Positions 57,001 to 64,000 of a stretch of 64,000 nucleotides of DNA are shown one piece after another. The stretch is from Tausonia pullulans. Lineage: Eukaryota; Basidiomycota; Tremellomycetes; Cystofilobasidiales; Mrakiaceae. The translations under genes and the position numbers were made by a program. How positions within the stretch are numbered: position 1 is the stretch's first letter; every line of letters begins with the position of its first letter. The stretch lies in assembly GCA_951802195.1 (NCBI GenBank), contig OX637632.1:806001-870000 (forward strand). Reading direction: 5' to 3'. The notes below the pieces were generated by a model. It was given only the letters and a program-made list of their open reading frames with translations. It ran no database searches and was not told where the DNA came from.

Positions 57001-57492
57001 GCGGACGATGATCCAGGAGCGGCGGCAGCGTCATCGGTAGAAGATGAAGCTTCCCGAAAGATGAGGTGATCCGGGAGAGGCTGGGAGGACTGGAAGGTGA
57101 GGCCTGCGTGCGATGGTGCGAGGATGAGGTAGACATGAGCGAGGAGAGAAGTGACCAGACGCGTCGAGAGTCGAGCTGAGCTCGCGCCCGAGTGAAAGAG
57201 GGCGCGATGAGCACGAACCATCGAGGAGGGTTTTTCCGACACGAAGGCTGCCCTTCCAGATGATGCGTCGAGCGGGGGCGTTGATGGGGAGAGGCGGGAG
57301 AGGTGGCGGGCCGAGGCAAGCTGCTGCTACTGGGGTGGGAGGAGCGGCGGAGGCGGAGGGAAGAAGGGACGAGGAAGAGGCGGATGTAGAGATTTTGCGG
57401 ATGGCCTTGGGTGTGTCAAGGTGGAGAGAGTTGGGGGAAGATACACCGCCAGAGATGGCGGCCACCACGGGGGGAGGGGCGTGGGGCAGCAT
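54038..57492 (-). CDS. Divergent SLD7-like DNA replication initiation protein (putative)
   Basis: No part is strongly conserved, but the architecture fits Sld7, the Sld3 partner at replication origins. An N-terminal piece reads ARRIIWKGSLRVGKTLLDG, then LTFQSSQPLPDHLIFREAS, like the Sld7 N-terminal beta domain. A middle block reads RPWFIVYGIRGINKHGKKAL, QLYAALYQPI. A helical block reads FEVENRMILRSLTVTSLVQR, GLAKDHPEFKLIWGFVVRGA, GFSLRESLSTCFVSPVELSE, VVDLHVEAYLP. The last has the pattern of the Sld7 C-terminal domain (N-x-x-I-x-x-L-x-x-x-L-x-x-R-G, then EFKxIxxxxxxGxxFxLR). A disordered tail of about 480 residues follows, with SP sites (SSPIQS, SSPIKS). At least five exons are needed. The start is the first ATG; a GTG lies 60 nt upstream. 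This call is inference, and its alternative is an unrelated basidiomycete-specific protein. Confidence 0.5.
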
Positions 57493-58983
57493 AGCGGGAG
57501 GAGGGGAGGGGAGGGGGAAAGTGAAGTCGATGGCCGTCAAGGGCAACTCCACTCATCGACCACTCGTCTCACTAACTCGGTATGGCGTCGTCTAGGGTGC
57601 CGCTCTTCAATGTCGGCAGCTGGAGGTCTCCAGCTTTTAGCAGGTCATACTGGAAGGAGATCGACGCGTCCTTTGAGTATTCCTCTGTCCGAAGGATCAG
57701 ATGGCGGTGGATGACGACGGGTGCCCTAGTCATCATCTGTTGCTGCGCGAAGGCCGCAGCGTCGTTGGCCGGTGGGCTGGTATGAGCGCTTGATTCCTGC
57801 AACCACTATCTCGTCAACCTTTGTGTGCCTTTCTCCCCTTCTCCGATGCTTGCATCGCGGCCATCAAGTCGTGTGTCTCGACGGGACGAGAGGGCGAGGA
57901 GGGATGGGATCGAGCGCGGAGCGGTCGTCCGACCAGAAAGCTGTCCACTCCATCTAACGTACCCCTCCCTCTCTCTCCGGTCGATCGTGGCTCTATACAG
58001 ATCGATCGTCCAGTACACCCCACCTCCTCCCATGCATCTCGCGAAAATTGTTTCGGTGTGGCGATTGTCCCTGTTGACGACTTCTCAATCTCACTAGATC
58101 TAAATTCTGCCCAGCTTGCCAGGAAGGCACTGAGAACCCAGACCTCGATGGAGCTCAGCAGAAGGAGAGGCAGCTCCGCACGTGCGGTAACAAGTCTCGC
58201 AAAGCTCGTTCATCACGACAAGTTCCACAACTTGCTCAGCTCGTAGCTCGCCGTGCCTACAGGATGGGAGCCCGAGTGGACCCGAAGTATTTTGGTGAAT
58301 TGCGCGCCAATTTGCTGATTCAGACTCAATCGGATGATTACTCATGAGGAGATGAGCTGCTCGTTGCTTGTACAGTGGGCGAAGAAGATCACCGATAGTG
58401 AGCCAAAAGCCACGGAGGAAAGATGATGGCCAGTTCGCTCACCACTTGCATATAAAGTCTGCGCCTCATCAAGCACCAAACTCGTATCTTGGATCCAGGA
58501 GCTCTACAAGCAAGGGTGGATCTTCGAGTCCTCTCTCCGATTGCCACACCGTGTCAATCATTGGTGAGTGTGGGCGTGATCTGTTCCCGGCAGGATGTTC
58601 GATTTCGAGGGCACAACTTATGTCTGCCATCCTAATGTTGGTCCTAAGATCAACAACGCCACCTCCAGCAAGACTGTTGGCGCATAAAGAGCATTTGAAT
58701 GGGCGGGAAAAGAACAGGACCAGACTTCCCCCCTCTCAATTGTCATTGTACTCTCTCTCTCTTTCCTTCCTCGCACCTTATCATATTTTTTTGTATCTTG
58801 ATTATCTCTCATGGAAGCAATAGGTAACGAATATATATCAACGCTGGTTAACTGCCCTATCAGTTCGTCGTCAAGAAAGAAACAGAGAGACAGCTCTGAG
58901 TTCGGCGGTCCATGCTCACGACCTGTCTCTTCTCTCTTCCCCTCGACCCTCCTCCGTCCGATCACCGCCACACTAGAAGCTCC
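57493..58983. other. 1.5-kb intergenic region, SLD7-like to RIT1
   Basis: Divergent gap between the two starts. It contains one short minus-strand frame listed separately, scattered motif-free frames, and a CT-rich stretch near 58740-58790 before RIT1. ACGCGT occurs once, at 57664-57669. Nothing else is recognisable. Confidence 0.35.
57572..57736 (-). CDS. Possible small protein or exon upstream of the SLD7-like gene
   Basis: A minus-strand frame from an ATG at 57736 reads MMTRAPVVIHRHLILRTEEY and ends GTLDDAIPS (54 residues). Open sequence continues upstream to about 57802, where GTTGCAG could be a splice acceptor. The composition looks protein-like, but I could not find a first exon with matching phase, and I recognise no family. 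It could also be chance or a 5' UTR frame of the SLD7-like gene. Confidence 0.22.
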   Translation of the reverse strand: MMTRAPVVIHRHLILRTEEYSKDASISFQYDLLKAGDLQLPTLKSGTLDDAIPS

Positions 58984-61053
58984 ATGTTCGACGACATCAA
59001 TATCGACACCTCCTTCAAAGCCGCCTCGCGCTCAGTCCGCGCTCAGACGCAGGACGTTTATGCTCGATTAAGGAGCATCGACGCCGACGCGAGGTTCGTG
59101 AGGTCCGTCCAGGCTGCGAATAACGGGTTGCCGCTCGTCGGTGAGTCTTGTGCTCGTCTAGTTCCATGAGCATGAGGAAAAGGACGAAACTCTAACAAAA
59201 TGGGGTGTGGCGGAAAGCCAATTTGCGGTGTGGCGCATGGTATGTCCCTCCTGAGCTGGTGAGTTCGGTCGGACGGACGCGTTCGTTCAGGCATGTGTGC
59301 ATCGAAAGGAGGAGCTAGCTGGCTGAGACAGCTGGGCTCTTGTTATCTCAGGCCCACCCAGATACGCCAGCCTACTTCAAATCGACAGACGGCCATCAAG
59401 GTACGGCGCGGTCATGCGAGCGAGAGCGAAACGGATTCCTCCGAGGCTGAACGAGTGCTGCTCCAGGCCAGTGGGATTTTAGTCTCCGCCGATCCAATCT
59501 GCATCTGATTCCTCTCATTGAGGAGCGTGGAGGGTGAGTAGTTTGAGGGCGGATCGGGAATAAAGTGACATTCGTTGAGTCGCGCTCGTTGTTTTCAGAA
59601 TCATCCTTGTCGACAGCACCCGTCGTGGTAAGGTGCGTGGTCGTCCAGCCCGCATGTCTTGATTCCATCGTAGGCTTACTTCACAATCGTGGTGCCACAG
59701 CGTCTCCCTGACGCCCTCTCCAAGACGATTCCTGCTTGGTGCGCAACCATAAACCGCGCGCTCGTGCTCCGAGATGGGATCCCCCGCCAGTGCGACTCGT
59801 CCGCAACAACCACAGAGAATGAGGCCGAGGAGAGCGGTTGGTCACCAAGGATCTTTGTCCCCTCGCGGACAGTCAGTGACTCGGAGCGGACCAAGATGGA
59901 GGCCCGGCTGGACGGATGGGCGCGCAAGCTTCTGGTTCGCAGTTCTCCTTCCTCTCATTTGTTCATCTTGTGGTTGACCACCTCCCTCCAGGACTCCTCC
60001 CTCACCCTCCCCTCGCTCAAGCTCCCCCTCCGTCCCATCTTTCTCACGAACGACCCCTCCCTCCCGCCACCCCCAACCTTCCCCCCGGCCTCCACCCTCG
60101 GCTTTCACCCCGTCTTCTGTGTGTCCGCCTCAGAGTACTCGGACGGCCGTGCCGAGACAGCCACTGCTCGGCAGGGAGGCTTCGAGTACCACCCTGGGGC
60201 AGGGGACGACCATGAGCTATGGGGGAGGGGATTGACGAGTGAGGACTGGTGGGAATGGAGGGAGGAAATCTTGAATATTCCGAGGGAGAGGCTGCAGGAG
60301 GAGATAGCGAGAAGGATTGAGGAGAAGAGGAAGGCGACGAGGGAGGAAGGGACCGCCACCGCCACTGTGGACTCTTCTTCTGCATCCTCAGCAGGATTGA
60401 CCGCCAGCAACGTTGGACAAGCTACGGTCATCCCCCCGACATCACTCCTCTACCTCGCCACCCTGCCTTTTTCCGATCCCACCAAAGCCACGCTCTCCAT
60501 CCGCGCCTCATCCTCCTCCCAACCCGCACCATCACCATCACCACAGCCCACTTCCTCTTCCTCGTCGTCCCCTTCCCCCCTCACTCTCGAGCTCACCTAC
60601 AAACCCTCAAAAGAAGGGATTAGCCCGCTCTTTCCCACTGCGCTCGCCTTCCTCGAGCCTCATCTCCGAGCCGGCCGAAGCTGTGTCATTGCGTAGGTCT
60701 CTCTCTCCCCTTTCTTTTCTCTCTTCTCCCCGGTACCCCTTGTATCATCGCTAACAACTCGAGTGCTTCCTCCCGAAAGCTGCGAGACAGGCAAAGACGC
60801 TAGCGTCGGCCTCGCCCTCTGCGCCCTCCAACGCCTCTTCGCCGACGACGGCTCCCTCCTCCCTCCTCCTTCTTCCACGCCCTCACCAGATGGCCGCCCA
60901 AAGGCCACGAAAGCGACCCTCCAGGCCCGCCTCCACTGGATCCTCAATGTCCGCCAGGGCGTTGCCAATCCGTCGAGGGCGACGCTCAAGAAAACGAACG
61001 AGTTCTGTCTCTCGGGGCGGTTCAGGCCCGGCGGAGGCGCGGGAGGCGCTTGA
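58984..61053 (+). CDS. RIT1: Initiator tRNA phosphoribosyl transferase RIT1
   Basis: RIT1 adds 2'-O-ribosyl phosphate to A64 of initiator tRNA-Met in fungi and plants, keeping it out of elongation. The start MFDDINIDTSFKAASRS is followed by short exons that give ANLRCGAWYVPPEL, AYFKSTDGHQGQWDFSLRR and SNLHLIPLIEERGG, then RIILVDSTRRGK, the family signature. Next are VVPQRLPDALSKTIPAWCAT and GFHPVFCVSASEY. GDDHELWGRGLTSEDWWEW is followed by the C-terminal phosphatase-like block CETGKDASVGLALCALQRLF. The end is FCLSGRFRPGGGAGGA. The product is about 580 residues, close to yeast RIT1. At least seven introns are present. An ATG at 58811 is out of frame with the conserved part. Confidence 0.9.
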
Positions 61054-61438
61054 GAGAAGGCGAAAGGGAATTTCTTTGTTTGGCTAGACGTAGAAGAACG
61101 AGGCAGGACGTTCGAGGAAGAGGAGGTCTAGCTATGCGACGTGAGAGAGAGAGAGAAACGACTAAACTAAATGAGGGGAGAGAGATGCAAAAAAGAAAAG
61201 GGCAAGAGGAAAGAAGGAAGAAGAGAAGAAAAAAAAAGCTACACTAGAGATGAGTCGTCGTTTTGAGAAAAGAGAGCCGGGCCATGCTAAACTAGAGAGG
61301 AAGGAAGCTACCAAGATGAATGAGAAAGACTTGGGTGGGGTAGTTGTCGATGAGTGAGAGTGAGGCTGGCGATGGATCCCAAAAGGGGAAGACGCTGAAC
61401 AAACGTGAGGAACGAGGGCGGGAGAGTAAGGATACAAC
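61054..61438. other. Convergent intergenic region, RIT1 to transportin gene
   Basis: 385 bp between two convergent stops, with a purine-rich core (about 61140-61240) including an A8-type run. It presumably holds both 3' UTRs. No coding motif was seen. Confidence 0.35.
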
Positions 61439-64000
61439 TCAGAGGTTGTACCGCGAGCGGAGCCGCTCCTGGAGAACCGCAGGGAACGACGGGAAGTTCT
61501 GATCCCAGGTCGGGCCGAGCATCTCCTTGAACGAGGTGAGGACCTTGCGGAAGATCTCGTTCAGCTCGGCAGAGGGGGTCGTCCACTTGCAGATCGCGTT
61601 GCAGAAGTAGACGAGGTCCTGATTCAGGGAAGGGGAGGAAGGCGTCAAGATTGATCTGAAAAGAGTGATAGGCAAGAGACAGCGAACTTACTGGAAGCAT
61701 GCCCTGTGGGTTGAGCATGACGAGCTGGCAGAAGCCCTGGAAGGCCGAACCCTTCTCCTCGTTGTCCTTGATGTCCCAGAGGACTGTGCACCACGTCTTG
61801 CCGAACGTCTCGAGGTGGACGGCAACGACGTCCGGGTAGACGAGTCCAAGCCGGCCGATGGTGACCGCGGCGTTCTCGAGGAGCGACTTGGGCGTCGTCG
61901 TGTTGATGAGAATCCGGATGAGCGCCTCGACAAGCGGGGCGACGTGCTGGCCGAGCGGCACCTTGAGCGCCGGATTCGGGTTGGTGGGTGTAGGCTGGCA
62001 CTGCATGGCCATCTCTCCCACGGCCCAGGCGGCGTTGTTGCAGACCGAAACCTCCTCGTACTTGGGAGCTGCGACCTGGTCCGAGATCTCCTTGACTATC
62101 CGCGGGAGATAGAGAGCGAGGTAGTGGTTGAGCGCCGGGCACGAGATGGCCATATCACCTAGGAGGGCGTATGCCGACTGGCGGACCGAGGCCTCCGGGT
62201 GGTTGAGGCATGCCTCGAGCAGCTGGATCAGCGGCGGGAGACTCTCCGCGGGCGTTCCAGCGGGGACGATGAGGTCGGACATGTTGGCCTTGAGTCCCTG
62301 AGTGAGACCGGAGAGAAGGTCAAGCGAGACGATGAGGAAGGTCTTGTCGGGCTCGTCGAGCTGAGCAGGGTTCGACGTCCACGCCCAGTAATCGGCAAGG
62401 CAGGCCTGAACCATCTTGAGGCACCGCTCGTACACGGGGACCGCGTACTTGGCGAACGACTCGGAGGCAGCGATGGTCACGGACGATAGGCACTCGAGGA
62501 GGGGGATGATGTCCTCGTCCGAGTCGGTGAGCCGGTTCCACTTCTCGATGAGAGGCGGCATGAGAATCTCGATGAGCGCCGGGTTGTTGAGGCCCTCGCC
62601 GACCGAGTCAGCAAGCGTGCCGATGGCGTCGTAGAGGATGAGCAGATTCTTCTGCTGATACTTGGAGAAGGCGAACACCAGGTTGCGGATGATGGGCTCG
62701 AGGAAGGGCAGCAGCAGGGTTCCCGCCTCCTCCTCGAGCGTCGCGAACGCTGAGCAACCAGCCTCCTGGACGCGCTTGTTGTTGTCGAGAACCATGCGGA
62801 GGAGGCCCTCCATCGCCGGGAGGAAGTACTGCGTCTGGGCGTCGGGCGTCGACGCGCTGACGCACCACGACGAATAGCGACCAATCGTCCAGCAGGTGAT
62901 GGCCCGGACGAGAGGCTTGGGGTCGCTGAGAGTGTTGATGAGGAAAGGAATGAGGGAGGGGAGATGAGGGACGATGCCTTCGAGGCAGCCTGGAAGGGAA
63001 GAGGGAGGAAGGTAAGCTACGGGGAGAACAGGGCCGCGACGACATGACATGACTCACCCTCGGCCATGGCTCCGAGCGCGAGGATTCCGCACTCGCGCTG
63101 GACCCACTCGGTGCTGAAGAGCTTCTCCTTGAGATGAGGGAGGAGGATGTCGAGAAGCTCGGTCTCGAACGTGACGCTCATGACGTCGAGCGCGGCCGCC
63201 GAGCACTTTCGGAGGTTCCACTCCGAGGCGAACTCATCCTCCTCGTCGTCGTCGTAGTCGTCGTCGTCATCGTCGTCCTCGTCCTCGTCAACGTCGTCGC
63301 CGGCCGCAAGGCTCTTCTTGACACCTCCTCCCGAAGCACCCTCGGCGGCCTCGTGCTCAAAGCCGTGGCCCTTGGAGCCGTAGAACTTGGGCTTGATGTC
63401 CTCCGCCCTGTCAGGTACCGCAGCGTCCTCGTCGTCGCCATCAAGCCAGATAAGATCCTCCTCCGTGTAGACCATGCCGTTGAGGAGGACGGGGGCGACC
63501 TTGCCGATCCAAGGCCTCAGGTGCTCTGTGAGCTCCTCGGCCTCGGCGAACCCAAGCCAGAACTCGCACGCCTCGAGCGCAACCGCCTCGTCCTTGTCCT
63601 GAGTCGAGTAGATCATGAACTCGGCGACGTTCGTGAGCTCGGGCACAACCTTGTCCGGTCGAGCGGTGAGGAGGAGCGTGAGCGCCTGGCAGACGGCCTT
63701 GCGGACATCCGAGGACTCGTCCGAAGCCCTTCGGAAGAGAGCGGCAAAGAAGCCGTCAATGTTGGCCGCGAACGAGGGAGGACCCGTCGAGATGAACGAG
63801 TTGAGGCACGAGATGGCCTGCGAGCGGTATCGGGCGTTCGGGTGGTCGGTGAAGGCGATGAACTTGGGGATCATGAAGTCGAGGAGCCGCTGGCCGTTGA
63901 CCTCAACGTCAAGCTGCTTTGGGAGGTCCTCGCAGACCTTGCTGAGCGTGGAGAAGGCGCCCTGGGGAGAAGAGGAGAGGTGAGCTGGTCAGGCACCGGC
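61439..64000 (-). CDS. KAP104: Transportin / karyopherin beta-2, 3' part (partial)
   Basis: Nuclear import receptor for PY-NLS cargo such as RNA-binding proteins; works with RanGTP. Helical HEAT repeats run from FSTLSKVCEDLPKQLDVEVN (right edge) through FIAFTDHPNARYRSQAISCL and EFMIYSTQDKDEAVALEACE. A very acidic loop (about 63235-63300, mostly Asp) follows, a hallmark of karyopherin beta-2. Then come WNLRKCSAAALDVMSVTFET and WVQRECGILALGAMAEGCLE, then VRAITCWTIGRYSSWCV and CNNAAWAVGEMAMQC. The stop follows QERLRSRYNL. Introns lie near 62992-63053 and 61621-61690, and a further acceptor at about 63963-63967 marks where the gene continues beyond the window. The N-terminal repeats are not present here. 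Confidence 0.92.

Noticed and set aside
22945-57492. Sirtuin, SMC6, SPT7 and SLD7-like gene as a chromatin or replication cluster
   Set aside because: They are interleaved with mitochondrial, secreted and ribosome-assembly genes and have no shared strand or spacing pattern.
58368-58823. A 151-codon plus-strand frame before RIT1
   Set aside because: No motif, non-ATG or weak start, and its end runs into the CT-rich stretch typical of a promoter.
60890-61247. Basic frames after the RIT1 stop as separate small genes
   Set aside because: They overlap RIT1 in other frames or lie in purine-rich 3' sequence with low-complexity Arg/Lys/Glu translation.
1-64000. ACGCGT hexamers as general evidence of G1/S control
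   Set aside because: They occur many times in introns and coding DNA at about the rate expected for this base composition. Only the close pair before SMC6 was kept.
1-64000. Transposon, LTR element, virus-like element or CRISPR array
   Set aside because: No reverse transcriptase, transposase, integrase or capsid-like frame, no long terminal repeats and no spaced repeats were found on either strand.

Overview
The window is nuclear DNA of a fungus. Genes are dense, GC-rich and split by many short introns of roughly 50-100 nt with GTRNGY-like donors and CTNA-like branch sites. The gene set (ALG3, RSE1, SPT7, TOM22, RIB3, RIT1, UTP11) is fungal. The exon density, codon choice and alternating gene layout suggest a basidiomycete, most likely a red yeast of the Pucciniomycotina (Rhodotorula/Sporobolomyces type). 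That placement is an inference from style, not a search result. I see no transposon, virus-like element, CRISPR array, rRNA or tRNA.

Layout, left to right: a partial minus-strand membrane-protein gene; ALG3 (N-glycan mannosyltransferase); a LOA1/VPS66-type acyltransferase; RIB3 (riboflavin); a BNA7-type kynurenine formamidase; mS29/DAP3 (mitoribosome); a 1.4-kb gap; a secreted GH27 alpha-galactosidase; a membrane-anchored M19 dipeptidase; an unknown LRR-like protein; RSE1/SF3B3 (U2 snRNP); APC10/DOC1; a Hst3/Hst4-like sirtuin; TOM22; UTP11 (SSU processome); a secreted, probably GPI-anchored PLC-like phosphodiesterase; SMC6; an F-box/LRR protein; an RS-rich probable splicing protein; a secreted GH29 alpha-L-fucosidase; SPT7 (SAGA); a divergent gene I read as SLD7-like (replication initiation); RIT1 (initiator-tRNA ribosylation); and the 3' part of a transportin/KAP104 gene that runs off the right edge.

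Most genes are single-copy housekeeping functions in alternating convergent and divergent pairs. I find no operon-like pathway cluster. Several genes serve chromosome biology (APC10, sirtuin, SMC6, SPT7, SLD7-like), but they are not contiguous and I do not claim a functional cluster.

The most notable points are: strings of micro-exons (11-25 nt), often not multiples of three, in the GH27, GH29, PLC-like and RS-rich genes; the SLD7-like gene; the sirtuin's serine-rich insert and separately spliced CDK-motif tail; the two-codon first exon proposed for SPT7; and a pure C24 tract next to the branch region of an RSE1 intron. I did not find a previously undescribed multi-gene system. Gene spans run from start codon to stop codon unless marked partial. 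Internal exon joins were inferred by eye from GT/AG sites, reading frame and family motifs.
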